NCBI RefSeq assembly: GCF_002706425.1
Contig: NZ_CP017713.1
Coordinates: 1,178,001 to 1,242,000, forward strand
Source: Loigolactobacillus coryniformis subsp. coryniformis KCTC 3167 = DSM 20001
GTDB taxonomy: Bacteria > Bacillota > Bacilli > Lactobacillales > Lactobacillaceae
Direction of reading: 5' to 3'
DNA length: 64,000 nt
Both the position numbers and the translations under genes were made by a program. This document shows, piece after piece, positions 23,438 to 32,474 of the stretch. Below the pieces are notes generated by a model, which saw only the letters and a list, made by a program, of their open reading frames with translations, was not told the DNA's origin and did not search any database. Numbering within the stretch: the first letter of the stretch is position 1; the number at the start of each line of letters is the position of its first letter.

Positions 23438-24886
23438 ATGCCAATGCCTGAAACTGAAAATACAAAAAATAACGCTACCGTTGCTAGTAGCGTTGATGAA
23501 TTAGGTTTGGATAAAGATTATGACTTTGGCTTTCACGATGATGTCACACCTGTTTTTTCAACGGGTCACGGCTTGACCGAAGATGTCGTTCGCGCCATCT
23601 CTAAGGAAAAAGACGAACCGCAATGGATGTTAGATTTTCGTCTGAAATCATACGAATTATATAAAAAACTACCCATGCCAGCATTTGGTCCAGATTTGTC
23701 AGGATTAGATTTGGATAATATGCTTTATTATCAAAAAGCAACGGATAAAAAATATCGTGACTGGGAAGAGGTTCCTGAAGATATCAAAAATACGTTTGAT
23801 CGCTTAGGGGTTCCAGAAGCGGAACGTAAATATTTAGCGGGTTCCTCAGCACAATACGAATCAGAAGTTGTTTATCATAATATGCGCGATGAGTTCAATA
23901 AGTTAGGAATCATCTTTACCGATACCGATACTGCCTTGAAGGAGTACCCAGAATTATTCCGTAAGTGGTTCGCTAAGTTAGTTAAACCATCCGACAATAA
24001 ATTTGCGGCTTTAAATTCAGCAGTGTGGTCCGGTGGTTCATTTATTTATGTGCCTAAAGGCGTGAAAACGGACGTGCCGATTCAATCGTATTTCCGTTTG
24101 AATGCGGAAAATTCTGGTCAATTTGAACGAACATTGATCATTGTTGACGAGGGTGCCAGTGTACAATACGTTGAAGGTTGTACCGCACCTAATTATTCCT
24201 CTGACAGTTTGCATGCTGCCGTTGTTGAAGTTTTTGCCCAAAAGGACGCTTATATGCGTTATACGACCATTCAAAACTGGTCCAATAACGTTTACAGTCT
24301 GGAAACAAAACGGGCACAAGCGATGGAAAATGCCACGATGGAGTGGGTCGATGGTAACTTAGGTTCTAAGATTACCATGAAGTATCCGAGTGTTTATTTA
24401 GATGGCGAAGGCGCAACTGGAACGATGCTTTCGATCGCGGTTGCGGGCCATAATGTTGATCAGGATGCTGGTGCGCGGATGATCCATAACGCTAAAAACA
24501 CCTCCTCATCAATTGTTTCTAAGTCGATCTCTAAAGACGGCGGGGCGGTTGATTATCGTGGTACAGTGCGTTTTGGTCGTCATTCAGATGGTTCTAAAGC
24601 ACATATTGAATGTGATACGATCATTATGGATGAAGAATCTAGCTCAGATACAATTCCGTACAACGAAATTTTGAATGGCAATGTATCGATGGAACACGAA
24701 GCAAAAGTTTCTAAAATTTCTGAAGAACAATTGTATTATTTGATGAGCCGTGGTATTTCTGAAGCCAAGGCGACTGAAATGATCATCATGGGCTTCGTTG
24801 AACCATTTACTAAGGAATTACCGATGGAATATGCCGTTGAATTAAACCGTTTGATTGGTTATGAAATGGAAGGGACCGTCGGCTGA
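23438..24886 (+). CDS. sufB: SufB, Fe-S scaffold subunit
   Basis: 482-residue main scaffold subunit, binding nascent clusters in the SufBC2D complex. Family motifs: [39 protein letters not shown] with the conserved cysteine, and [19 protein letters not shown]. Last gene of sufCDSUB, preceded by AGGGGGACAG. Its clusters would serve, among others, the Fe-S-rich formate dehydrogenase encoded downstream. Confidence 0.96.
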   Translation: MPMPETENTKNNATVASSVDELGLDKDYDFGFHDDVTPVFSTGHGLTEDVVRAISKEKDEPQWMLDFRLKSYELYKKLPMPAFGPDLSGLDLDNMLYYQKATDKKYRDWEEVPEDIKNTFDRLGVPEAERKYLAGSSAQYESEVVYHNMRDEFNKLGIIFTDTDTALKEYPELFRKWFAKLVKPSDNKFAALNSAVWSGGSFIYVPKGVKTDVPIQSYFRLNAENSGQFERTLIIVDEGASVQYVEGCTAPNYSSDSLHAAVVEVFAQKDAYMRYTTIQNWSNNVYSLETKRAQAMENATMEWVDGNLGSKITMKYPSVYLDGEGATGTMLSIAVAGHNVDQDAGARMIHNAKNTSSSIVSKSISKDGGAVDYRGTVRFGRHSDGSKAHIECDTIIMDEESSSDTIPYNEILNGNVSMEHEAKVSKISEEQLYYLMSRGISEAKATEMIIMGFVEPFTKELPMEYAVELNRLIGYEMEGTVG

Positions 24887-24931
24887 TGTCTTAACGATAT
24901 GGTTGGTTAAGAAGTATCGTTGTTTTACACA

Positions 24932-24977
24932 AAAAGCAGCTCAATACCCTAAATTAGGGTGTTGGGCTGCTTTTGTG
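24932..24977 (+). terminator. suf operon terminator
   Basis: AAAAGCAGC-T-CAA-T-ACCCT and AGGGT-G-TTG-G-GCTGCTTTT form a long hairpin with symmetric mismatches; the T run continues as TTTTG. A weaker AACGATA/TATCGTT dyad precedes it. Confidence 0.85.
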
Positions 24978-25004
24978 TCTTGAATTTATACTTTAAGTGC
25001 AACA

Positions 25005-25029
25005 AAAAACCGGCGTTAAGCCGGTTTTT
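25005..25029 (-). terminator. Terminator of the DUF378 gene (symmetrical)
   Basis: AAAAACCGGC-GTTAA-GCCGGTTTTT. It is symmetrical with T-tracts on both strands, so it ends the minus-strand gene and backs up the suf terminator. Confidence 0.9.
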
Positions 25030-25036
25030 CGATTAC

Positions 25037-25252
25037 CTAAGCTTCGCGCCTGACTGATTTGGCAATCAGTGAAAAGAACTTAAGTGAATAAAGTGCACAG
25101 ATCCCAACAACAATATACACGATTTTAGAGAGTAGTGCAGTTTGACCGCCGAAGATCGTCGCAACTAGATCAAAGTTGAATAAGCCCACAAGCAGCCAAT
25201 TTAAGCCACCAATAATCAATAAACCAAGTGCAATGCTATCTAAGGTTTTCAT
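25037..25252 (-). CDS. DUF378 family small membrane protein
   Basis: 71 residues with two hydrophobic segments, about 6-28 and 40-62, and a basic C-terminus (KSVRREA). It matches DUF378, a family of unknown function with the GGLNWLLVGLFNFDLVA motif near the N-terminus. AGAAAGGAGCG precedes the ATG on the minus strand. It stands alone between convergent terminators and the divergent formate operon. No function can be assigned. Confidence 0.85.
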   Translation of the reverse strand: MKTLDSIALGLLIIGGLNWLLVGLFNFDLVATIFGGQTALLSKIVYIVVGICALYSLKFFSLIAKSVRREA

Positions 25253-25537
25253 AAAATGCGCTCCTTTCTAAACAATTACTTTTGGGACAATTAAAGTGTA
25301 TCAGGTGATAGGTCTATGAGCTAGAAAGATGCAAAACGAAAAGTCTAGTAAGCATTGAGGATGAGGAAAACATAAATAATGCCGTAAATTATTTTAGTGG
25401 CGATGATGAATTTATAGCTCTCCTTTAATAGATAAATAATTATGCTGCAGAGGGCACAATTATTTTTTATTCGTCATCAATAAATTACTAGAAGCAGGAT
25501 TTTGTTGGGTTAGAGGAAGCAAATCAATAAATTTTGG
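25253..25537. other. AT-rich divergent intergenic region
   Basis: Separates the DUF378 gene from the formate operon. Apart from the minus-strand ribosome binding site (near 25260) and a possible minus-strand extended -10, TGATACACT (near 25300), I see nothing recognisable. No ORF of useful length with a ribosome binding site is present. Confidence 0.5.
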
Positions 25538-25565
25538 TTGACTATTTTTGTAAGCGTTTTATAAT
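25538..25565 (+). promoter_or_regulatory. Formate operon promoter
   Basis: TTGACT (25538-25543), 16 bases, TATAAT (25560-25565): near-consensus. It overlaps a cre-like element, so it is a good candidate for catabolite repression. Confidence 0.8.
25548..25562. promoter_or_regulatory. cre-like CcpA site overlapping the -10
   Basis: TTGTAAGCGTTTTAT matches the catabolite response element consensus WTGNAANCGNWNNCW at all positions but one. Its location between the -35 and -10 hexamers would let CcpA block RNA polymerase. Confidence 0.6.
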
Positions 25566-25633
25566 TAATTGAAAAGGCAAAAATATTTAGTCATAAAAAA
25601 TATTATTTTGAAATGTAAAGGAGGGACCAGGCA

Positions 25634-26215
25634 ATGATTGCAGCTACGGATGTGACGGGGATTATTCTTTGTGGCGGACATAGCTCGCGAATGGGATTTA
25701 ATAAAGCATTGTTAAAATTGGACGGACAATATGTCATCTTACAGACTGCGGTCAAACTCAAAGAATTATTTCCGGCAGTGGTATTGATGACGAATAACCA
25801 GCAAAATTTTCGGGTGAGTGATGCGTTTGCTGGTTATCCGATTTGGGAAGATGACTATCAAAACTCTGGTCCCTTAGGTGGTCTGGTCACTGCTTTGGCT
25901 AGAGTAACTACGCCATATATTTTTGTGACTGCGTGTGATATTCCGAATATTTCTTTAACTATGATCCGGCAATTATTGAATAGCGTGCAGTCTGAACAGG
26001 TTATTTTGTATCAACAGGATAACCATATTGAATCCCTCTTTGGACTTTATCATCGTTCTTGTTTACCACTATTTACAGCGCAATTAGCTCAAGGTAATGG
26101 ACAAATTCGCTATTATTTTTCGCAATTACGTGTTAGATTACTTTCCAGTCCTTTAACCGAGTTAAGGAATATTAATACGCCGGCTGAGTTACCTGGGTGG
26201 CGTATTAAAAAATGA
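25634..26215 (+). CDS. mobA: Molybdenum cofactor guanylyltransferase
   Basis: Attaches GMP to molybdenum cofactor to give the guanine dinucleotide form used by formate dehydrogenases. The nucleotidyltransferase signature ILCGGHSSRMGFNKALL is at residues 12-28, and VTACDIPNIS carries the metal-binding aspartate. It is 193 residues, behind AAAGGAGGGACC. First gene of the formate operon, consistent with co-production of cofactor and enzyme. Confidence 0.92.
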   Translation: MIAATDVTGIILCGGHSSRMGFNKALLKLDGQYVILQTAVKLKELFPAVVLMTNNQQNFRVSDAFAGYPIWEDDYQNSGPLGGLVTALARVTTPYIFVTACDIPNISLTMIRQLLNSVQSEQVILYQQDNHIESLFGLYHRSCLPLFTAQLAQGNGQIRYYFSQLRVRLLSSPLTELRNINTPAELPGWRIKK

Positions 26216-26224
26216 GGTGAAAAT

Positions 26225-27049
26225 ATGAACAGTTTAAAAGCAAATCAAGTTATTGAAACGTTCAGTTTAAAGGCGAAGACTAAAAGTCAGCTTGGTTTAG
26301 GGAAATTATTGCTGTTAGGGATGATGGCAGGTGCTTTTATTGCAATTGGTTATTTGGCGTTTGTCCGAGTTGCTGGGACTGTACCTAAAAGTTGGGGGAG
26401 TTTTTCAACTTTTTTGGGTGCCTGTTTATTTCCAATTGGATTGATTGCAATCACGTTTTTAGGTGGTGAATTAGTTACTGGGAATATGATGATTCTCACG
26501 TTCGGTTTTTTGAAAAAACAGCTCACTTTAGTTGCAGTGATCAAAAACTGGGTACTTGTGCTGCTTGCTAATTGTTTAGGTGGTGCGCTGTTTGGCTTGC
26601 TTTTTGGTCATTTAGTCGGATTAACTGAAGGTGATTTTGCAGCTAAAACGATTGCGATCGCAACTGCAAAATTAGCGGATAGCCCTAGTGCAATGATCAT
26701 ATCTGGTGTTGGTTGCAATATTTTAGTTGGAATGGCCATTTTTCTAGCGGCAATGAGCCAGGACTTTTTTGGTAAGGTAATCGGTGTCTGGTTTCCAATC
26801 ATGATCTTTGTGGTTTGCGGGTTTCAGCACGTGGTTGCCAATGCCTTTATTCTAACTGCAGCGGTTCTGGCTGGCGGTCATTTTTCAGCTAGCGCGTTGG
26901 TGCTCAACATTTTACTTGTTTTTATTGGTAATGCAATCGGTGGCGCGCTTGGCTTAGCTGTACCTGTTTATTATGCCAATCGTGAATCGGCGGTGGTTTC
27001 TACTACTGAGAGTCCTGAATCAATCAAGCAGGTGATCGTCAATGAATGA
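26225..27049 (+). CDS. Formate/nitrite transporter family channel (FocA/FdhC-like)
   Basis: 274 residues with six hydrophobic segments, the FNT fold. Family features include AGAFIAIGYLAF, the LFPIGLIAITFLGGELVTGNMM stretch and GNAIGGALG near the end. FNT channels move formate, nitrite or hydrosulfide; formate is inferred because the next genes encode formate dehydrogenase. It follows mobA by 9 bases and overlaps the next gene by 8. Confidence 0.9.
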   Translation: MNSLKANQVIETFSLKAKTKSQLGLGKLLLLGMMAGAFIAIGYLAFVRVAGTVPKSWGSFSTFLGACLFPIGLIAITFLGGELVTGNMMILTFGFLKKQLTLVAVIKNWVLVLLANCLGGALFGLLFGHLVGLTEGDFAAKTIAIATAKLADSPSAMIISGVGCNILVGMAIFLAAMSQDFFGKVIGVWFPIMIFVVCGFQHVVANAFILTAAVLAGGHFSASALVLNILLVFIGNAIGGALGLAVPVYYANRESAVVSTTESPESIKQVIVNE

Positions 27050-27620
27050 GTTGATTGCAGTACCGCAAATGATTCAAATTGGCTCAACTGGTCGCAATAG
27101 TGGTAAAACGGTTGTTGCTAAAAAATTGATTCACAGATTTAAACAGCGTCATACACTGGTCGCTTTGAAGATTATTACAATTACTGGTACGCGCGGTAAA
27201 TGTCAACGTGGCGGTGTTGGCTGTGGTATCTGTACGAGCATTGATTCTGGATATGAATTGACTGAAGAAAAGAATCGGCGGGGCAAAAAAGATACGATGG
27301 AATTATTAAAGGCGGGTTGTCAGCAAGTATTTTTGTTAAAGGCATTTCGTGAGCATTTGCTGGATGGTTTTGAAGCATTTTTAGCGCAGATTCCAGCTGA
27401 TGCATGCATTATTTGCGAATCAAATTCACTCCGTTCTTACATTCGGCCCGGTATTTTTCTGATGTTGAATAATCAAAAAAAACAGGTTAAGCCGACTGCG
27501 GCTAGTGTTTATAATTTAGCTGATTTAGTGATGACTGCACCAACCGATCAGGAGCTGATGCAGATCAGCATTCAAGCGACGGCAACACAACAGGAAGTCT
27601 GGGCGACGCAAGCAGTCTAA
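27042..27620 (+). CDS. P-loop NTPase-like protein with cysteine cluster, formate operon
   Basis: 192 residues. The N-terminus reads as a beta strand followed by GSTGRNSGKTVVAKKLI, a nucleotide-binding loop resembling MobB and related GTPases but with non-standard spacing. Residues about 50-66 hold a cysteine cluster, GKCQRGGVGCGICTSI, followed by a charged region with KKDTMELLKAGCQQVF. A MobB-like role in guanine dinucleotide cofactor delivery, or a metallochaperone role, is suggested by context but not shown. It overlaps the channel gene by 8 bases, so it belongs to the operon. I do not recognise a characterised family. Confidence 0.75.
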   Translation: MNELIAVPQMIQIGSTGRNSGKTVVAKKLIHRFKQRHTLVALKIITITGTRGKCQRGGVGCGICTSIDSGYELTEEKNRRGKKDTMELLKAGCQQVFLLKAFREHLLDGFEAFLAQIPADACIICESNSLRSYIRPGIFLMLNNQKKQVKPTAASVYNLADLVMTAPTDQELMQISIQATATQQEVWATQAV

Positions 27621-27796
27621 GGCTGTGTTTGAATTTTATGATTGCTCAACCCAAGGCGCACTGAGAAACAATCTTTTAACTTTATTTTAATGATCTAACA
27701 CGTTACCAAGTGTCGCTTGTTGTCTGATTAAGTTGATGCTTAAAAGATGGTTGCTTTTTCAAACGCATCCAGAATGAAGGAAGGTTATCGAAATAA

Positions 27797-28285
27797 ATGG
27801 CTAATTTAACAATTAATGAAAAAAATGAAATTATTGATCGTTATCAAGCTAATCCTGAGCAAGCATTGAATATTTTAGTTGATCTACAGTTTGCTTCGAC
27901 TGATGGCTATATTGATCAGAAAACGGCACAGCTAGTTGCTAAACGTGTTGGGGTGACCGAAACACGTATTTATGAGTTGATTAGTTTCTATGCGATTTTG
28001 AAGGAGAAAACTCAGGCACGTTATGTCTTGAAAATCTGTAATAGCGCACCTTGCCGTTTTTCTGGTGAACCATTAGTCAGCCGTAGTCTCAAAGAAATTC
28101 TAGGTGTCAATGAAAATGAGATGACGGCTGATGGTTTGTTCTTATATCATGGGATTCCGTGTGTTGGTGCTTGTGCACAGACCCCCTTTATTAAGATCAA
28201 AGATCGTGTTTTCCCAAATTTAACTGCGCAACAAATCGTTCAATTAATCAGTGATCTTCGTGCTGGTCGTTATCCAGCACTATAG
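27797..28285 (+). CDS. NuoE-like [2Fe-2S] subunit of NAD-dependent formate dehydrogenase
   Basis: 162-residue thioredoxin-like ferredoxin, equivalent to the NuoE/HoxE/gamma subunit of soluble NAD-linked dehydrogenases. The four cluster ligands are in CNSAPC (near residue 81) and CVGAC (near 119). An N-terminal helical region precedes the fold. It passes electrons between FdhA and the flavin subunit. AAGGAAGG precedes the start; a gap of 176 bases separates it from the previous gene, with no clear promoter in it. Confidence 0.9.
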   Translation: MANLTINEKNEIIDRYQANPEQALNILVDLQFASTDGYIDQKTAQLVAKRVGVTETRIYELISFYAILKEKTQARYVLKICNSAPCRFSGEPLVSRSLKEILGVNENEMTADGLFLYHGIPCVGACAQTPFIKIKDRVFPNLTAQQIVQLISDLRAGRYPAL

Positions 28286-28312
28286 TATGGCAATCAGCAA
28301 AATAAATATTGC

Positions 28313-28350
28313 TGTCGCCAACTAAGCTGGTGTTGCTGCTTAGTTGGCGA
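28313..28350 (+). repeat. 13-bp perfect hairpin between NuoE-like and NuoF-like genes
   Basis: GTCGCCAACTAAG (28313-28325) and CTTAGTTGGCGAC (28338-28350) flank a 12-base loop. No T-tract follows, so it is not a standard terminator. An RNA processing or 3'-end protection element within the operon is the likeliest role. Confidence 0.75.
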
Positions 28351-28438
28351 CTAGATCAAGTGAAAAATGAGTCTTAGCGGTAACAGAAAAATTTTAGTAC
28401 AAAATTATCCACTATTGTGGAATAGCGGTGGTGAAAAA

Positions 28439-29740
28439 ATGGTAGTTAGAAATCAAGCCGTTTTAACGGCACGTTTTAATAAATTACAGGCTGATCCCAC
28501 TGATATTGATGCTTTTTGTCAGTTAGATGGTTACGCTGGTTTAAAAAAAGTAGTTGAAATGGACAAAACAGCGGTGTTAGATGAACTTGATCGCGCTGTA
28601 TTATTAGGTCGTGGTGGTGCTGCTTATCCCGCCGGCAAAAAATGGCGTCATCTTTTTTATGCTAAAGGGCAACCTAAATATATTGTCTGTAATGCCGATG
28701 AAGGTGAACCGGGCACATTTAAAGATAAGACGTTGATCGAACATGATCCATTAGCAATCATTGAAGGGATGACGATTGCTGGTTACATGTTTGATTCACC
28801 GCAGGGCTATATTTATATTCGTGGTGAATATCGCAATTTACACCGTTGTTTACGTAAAGCCTTAGTGCAAGCACGGACCGCCAATTTTTTAGGTGAAAAT
28901 ATTCTTGGTATCACTGGCTTTAATTATGATATTAAAATTATTTCTGGCGCCGGTGCGTATGTTTGCGGTGAAAGCTCAGCCTTATTAAATTCAATTGAAG
29001 GGAAGACGGGGCGGCCTCGAGTTAAGCCACCACATTTAGCTGATGTAGGTCTATATCTGCAGCCTACCTTAGTGAATAATGTGGAATCTTATGCCAATAT
29101 TCCGGTGATCATTCGTGAAGGTGGTGCAGCTTTTAAAGCATTGGGTACAGAAAAAGGCGGTGGAACCAAATTAATTTGCTTAACTGGTCATGTTAAAAAT
29201 CGGGGACTGTTTGAAGTTAATCTGGGAACGCCACTTTACGATATTCTGTATTCAGAAAAATATGGTGGTGGCAGTAGTACTGGGCGACCATTGAAATTTA
29301 TCCACTTTGGTGGTCAGTCTGGACCCATTGGGGCGGTAGCGCAACTAAAGGATTGTCTTTATTCTTATGATGGCTTATGGGCCAATAATTTAGCAATTGG
29401 TTCGGGCGCGCTAGTTGTCATGGATGATAGTGTCAGCATTATTGATTATTTAAATAGTGTCGCTGCTTTTTTTGCCCATGAATCTTGTGGTAAGTGTACA
29501 CCTTGCCGAATCGGCACATTACGAATTTTAGAAGCACTAGAAAAATTTCAGAAAAAAGAAGCTGTCCCTGGTGACCTAGAAGTTTTTGAATCGATGTTAA
29601 CGCATGTGACTCAGTTATCTGCTTGTGGGCTTGGCCAATCAGTTGCAACATCTATGGTCAGTAGCTTGAAGCTTTTTCCAGAAGAGTTTGAATTGGCGAT
29701 CAATCGGCAGACAGCTGAGCAGAAGGAGGTTTTGTGGTGA
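28439..29740 (+). CDS. NuoF-like flavoprotein subunit of formate dehydrogenase
   Basis: FMN- and NAD-binding subunit, 433 residues from ATG 28439; an ATG at 28367 would add 24 residues but has no ribosome binding site. FMN/NADH motifs are LGRGGAAYPAGKKW and CNADEGEPGTFKD; the N3-type [4Fe-4S] ligands are in SCGKCTPCRIGT plus a later cysteine in SACGLGQS. It takes electrons from FdhA through the NuoE-like subunit and reduces NAD+. It ends in TGA overlapping the fdhA start. Confidence 0.92.
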   Translation: MVVRNQAVLTARFNKLQADPTDIDAFCQLDGYAGLKKVVEMDKTAVLDELDRAVLLGRGGAAYPAGKKWRHLFYAKGQPKYIVCNADEGEPGTFKDKTLIEHDPLAIIEGMTIAGYMFDSPQGYIYIRGEYRNLHRCLRKALVQARTANFLGENILGITGFNYDIKIISGAGAYVCGESSALLNSIEGKTGRPRVKPPHLADVGLYLQPTLVNNVESYANIPVIIREGGAAFKALGTEKGGGTKLICLTGHVKNRGLFEVNLGTPLYDILYSEKYGGGSSTGRPLKFIHFGGQSGPIGAVAQLKDCLYSYDGLWANNLAIGSGALVVMDDSVSIIDYLNSVAAFFAHESCGKCTPCRIGTLRILEALEKFQKKEAVPGDLEVFESMLTHVTQLSACGLGQSVATSMVSSLKLFPEEFELAINRQTAEQKEVLW

Positions 29741-32454
29741 TGATGGAAACAAAAACAGCAACCGTAATGTTAACAATCGATGGACAAACGGTAACAGTTC
29801 CGGAGGGGACAACATTGCTAAAGGCTGCTGCAATGAACGGAATTGAGATTCCTACACTTTGCCATTTAAAAGAGTTAGCTCCCGATGGCTCTTGCCGGAT
29901 GTGTATGGTAGAAGTTGAAGGTGGTCGCAAAGGTGGCTTAGTGACAGCCTGTTCAGCACATGTGCATGAAGGAATGGTTATTCATACTCAAAATAAAAAA
30001 GTGCGTGACTCACGCCGTTTTGTATTGGATCTGTTGTTAAGTAATCACAAATTAGATTGTTTTAAATGCCCAAGTAACGGTGACTGTAAATTACAAGATT
30101 ATTCTTTGGAATATGGGATGCTTGAAACTAGTTTTCATGGGCAGCGACAACCAGGAAATCAGCAAGACACGACAAACCCGTTTTTTGATTATGACCCAGA
30201 AAAGTGTATCATGTGTCGGCGTTGTTCGCGCGTCTGCCAGTTACGCCAAGGACGTGACGTGATCAGTATTGCCAAGCGTGGATTTGATACCAAAATGATG
30301 CCAGCCTATGGTGAGGATTGGGATCAATCAATTTGTGAATCTTGTGGTAACTGTGTGTCTGTTTGCCCAACTGGTGCACTGGCTTCTAAAGATCAACAAA
30401 AGTTTCGTAAGTGGGCAACTACTAAAATACGAACAACTTGTCCGCATTGTGGCACTGGCTGTCAAGTCGATTTATTAGTTAAAAATAATGTGATCGTTGG
30501 TGCTGAACCAGCTGATGGACCCGCTAATCGTAATTTATTATGCGTAAAGGGAAAGTTTGCGTCTTACAAGTTTGTAGCGTCTGGGGACCGTTTAACGACG
30601 CCTCTGATCAAGCGCCAGGGTCAATTCGTACCTGCTAGTTGGGATGAAGCATTAACCTTGATTGCAGATAAGTTTACGGCGTTAAAACAAAACTATGGTG
30701 GCAATAGTTTAGCTGGGTTCTCTTGCTCGCGTTCGACTAATGAAGACAATTATGTTTTCCAAAAAATGGTACGGACTGCTTTTGGTAGTAATAATGTTGA
30801 TAATTGTGCACGTGTCTGTCATTCGGCAACAGTTCATGGGCTAGCTCATACTTTAGGTAGTGGGGCAATGACCAATACGATCGCAGATATTACCACTGAT
30901 GTTGACGTGATTTTATTGATCGGTTCTAATACTACTGAAGCTCATCCAGTGATTGGATCTCAGATTCGCCAAGCTGTTCAACATGGGACCAAGTTGATCG
31001 TTATCGACCCGCGCAAAATCGATCTAACCAAAAATAGCACAATGCATTTACAGGCTAAAGCAGGTACTAATGTGGCTTTGATCAACGGAATGATGAATGT
31101 AATCATACGCGAAGGGTTGGCCGATCAGGATTTCATTGCTAAACGAACTGAAGGTTACACCGCAATGCGTGAATTAGTGGCCGATTATACACCGGAAAAG
31201 GTAGCCAAGATTTGTGAAATTGAACCTGAAGAAATTATTAATGCGGCGCGGTTATACGCTAAAGCTGGCAAAGCACCAATTATCTATTGTTTAGGGGTAA
31301 CTGAACACAGTACTGGTACCGAGGGTGTGATGAGTATGTCTAATTTAGCCATGCTTGTTGGTAAAATTGGTCGTCCAGGCTGTGGCGTCAATCCATTGCG
31401 TGGACAAAATAATGTTCAAGGAGCCTGTGATATGGGCTGCTCACCATTTGATTTTCCTGGTTATCAAAAAGTAGCTGATAGTAAAACAATTGCCAAATTT
31501 GAAAAGGCGTGGGCAACAAAATTAAATCCCCAAATCGGTTTAACGTCAACACAAGTTTTACCTGCAGCTACACGTGGCGAGATTAAAGGCTTATATATTT
31601 TTGGTGAAGATCCCATTGTGACTGATCCGGATACCTCGCATGTGCGTCACGCCTTAGAATCATTAGATTTCTTAGTCGTTCAAGAATTATTTATGACGGA
31701 AACTGCGGCTTACGCGGACGTGATTTTACCAGGAATTAGTTTTGCGGAAAAAGACGGGACTTTTACTAATACAGAACGGCGAATTCAACGGATTCGTAAA
31801 GCAGTTGCACCGCGTGGTGGTGCGCGTGAGGATTATAAAGTTTTTTGTGAAGTCGCAACGCGGATGGGTTATGCAATGACCTATGATTCACCGAGCCAAA
31901 TTATGGCTGAGATTGCTCAAGTAGTTCCAACTTTTGCCGGGGTCAATTATAAACGTTTAGATATGTTAGGTAGTTTGCAGTGGCCTTGTCGATCATTGGA
32001 TGATCCGGGAACGCCCATTATGCATGTCGGGCAATTTAGCCGTGGATGTGGTTTGTTTATGGCCATTCCATATAAACCAGCTAAAGAATTGCCGGATGCT
32101 ACTTATCCATACCTAATGTCAACTGGGCGAATGTTGTACCAATATAATACTAGAGCAATGACGGGACGAACCGCAGGTATTAATAAATTAGCCAATCATT
32201 CATATATTGAAATCAATTATGAGGATGCTAATCGCTTGGGAATTAAGGATGGCGATAAAGTACAAGTTAGTTCTCGACGGGGTAAGATCCAAACTTATGC
32301 GGCGGTTGGTGATCAGGTAATGCAGAGTTCAGTCTTTATGACTTTCCATTTTCCTGACGGTAACGTTAACGAAATCACCAATCCAGTATTTGATGATATT
32401 GCGATTATCCCTGAATATAAAGTGTGTGCAGTGGCAATTGAGCCAGTGAAATGA
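29740..32454 (+). CDS. fdhA: Formate dehydrogenase catalytic subunit, cysteine type
   Basis: About 904 residues. The N-terminal 220 residues are NuoG-like: a [2Fe-2S] ferredoxin domain (CHLKELAPDGSCRMC), a His/Cys cluster (HKLDCFKCPSNGDC) and two [4Fe-4S] motifs (CIMCRRCSRVC, CESCGNCVSVC). The molybdopterin domain starts at CPHCGTGC. The metal ligand is Cys in ARVCHSATVHG, where many enzymes have selenocysteine. The C-terminal molybdopterin dinucleotide-binding domain holds NRLGIKDGDKVQVSSRRG. Start choice among GTG 29737, ATG 29740 and ATG 29743 is uncertain; AAGGAGG is at 29723-29729. Confidence 0.94.
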   Translation: MMETKTATVMLTIDGQTVTVPEGTTLLKAAAMNGIEIPTLCHLKELAPDGSCRMCMVEVEGGRKGGLVTACSAHVHEGMVIHTQNKKVRDSRRFVLDLLLSNHKLDCFKCPSNGDCKLQDYSLEYGMLETSFHGQRQPGNQQDTTNPFFDYDPEKCIMCRRCSRVCQLRQGRDVISIAKRGFDTKMMPAYGEDWDQSICESCGNCVSVCPTGALASKDQQKFRKWATTKIRTTCPHCGTGCQVDLLVKNNVIVGAEPADGPANRNLLCVKGKFASYKFVASGDRLTTPLIKRQGQFVPASWDEALTLIADKFTALKQNYGGNSLAGFSCSRSTNEDNYVFQKMVRTAFGSNNVDNCARVCHSATVHGLAHTLGSGAMTNTIADITTDVDVILLIGSNTTEAHPVIGSQIRQAVQHGTKLIVIDPRKIDLTKNSTMHLQAKAGTNVALINGMMNVIIREGLADQDFIAKRTEGYTAMRELVADYTPEKVAKICEIEPEEIINAARLYAKAGKAPIIYCLGVTEHSTGTEGVMSMSNLAMLVGKIGRPGCGVNPLRGQNNVQGACDMGCSPFDFPGYQKVADSKTIAKFEKAWATKLNPQIGLTSTQVLPAATRGEIKGLYIFGEDPIVTDPDTSHVRHALESLDFLVVQELFMTETAAYADVILPGISFAEKDGTFTNTERRIQRIRKAVAPRGGAREDYKVFCEVATRMGYAMTYDSPSQIMAEIAQVVPTFAGVNYKRLDMLGSLQWPCRSLDDPGTPIMHVGQFSRGCGLFMAIPYKPAKELPDATYPYLMSTGRMLYQYNTRAMTGRTAGINKLANHSYIEINYEDANRLGIKDGDKVQVSSRRGKIQTYAAVGDQVMQSSVFMTFHFPDGNVNEITNPVFDDIAIIPEYKVCAVAIEPVK

Positions 32455-32474
32455 ATGGGGAAAGGAGCGGGTTC

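Noticed and set aside
23941-24362. Opposite-strand and shifted-frame open readings inside sufB and other long genes
   Set aside because: They are shadows of strongly coding frames with no ribosome binding sites or family features.
30790-30850. Possible selenocysteine (in-frame TGA) formate dehydrogenase
   Set aside because: The metal-ligand codon in ARVCHSATV is TGT (Cys), and the frame has no internal TGA.
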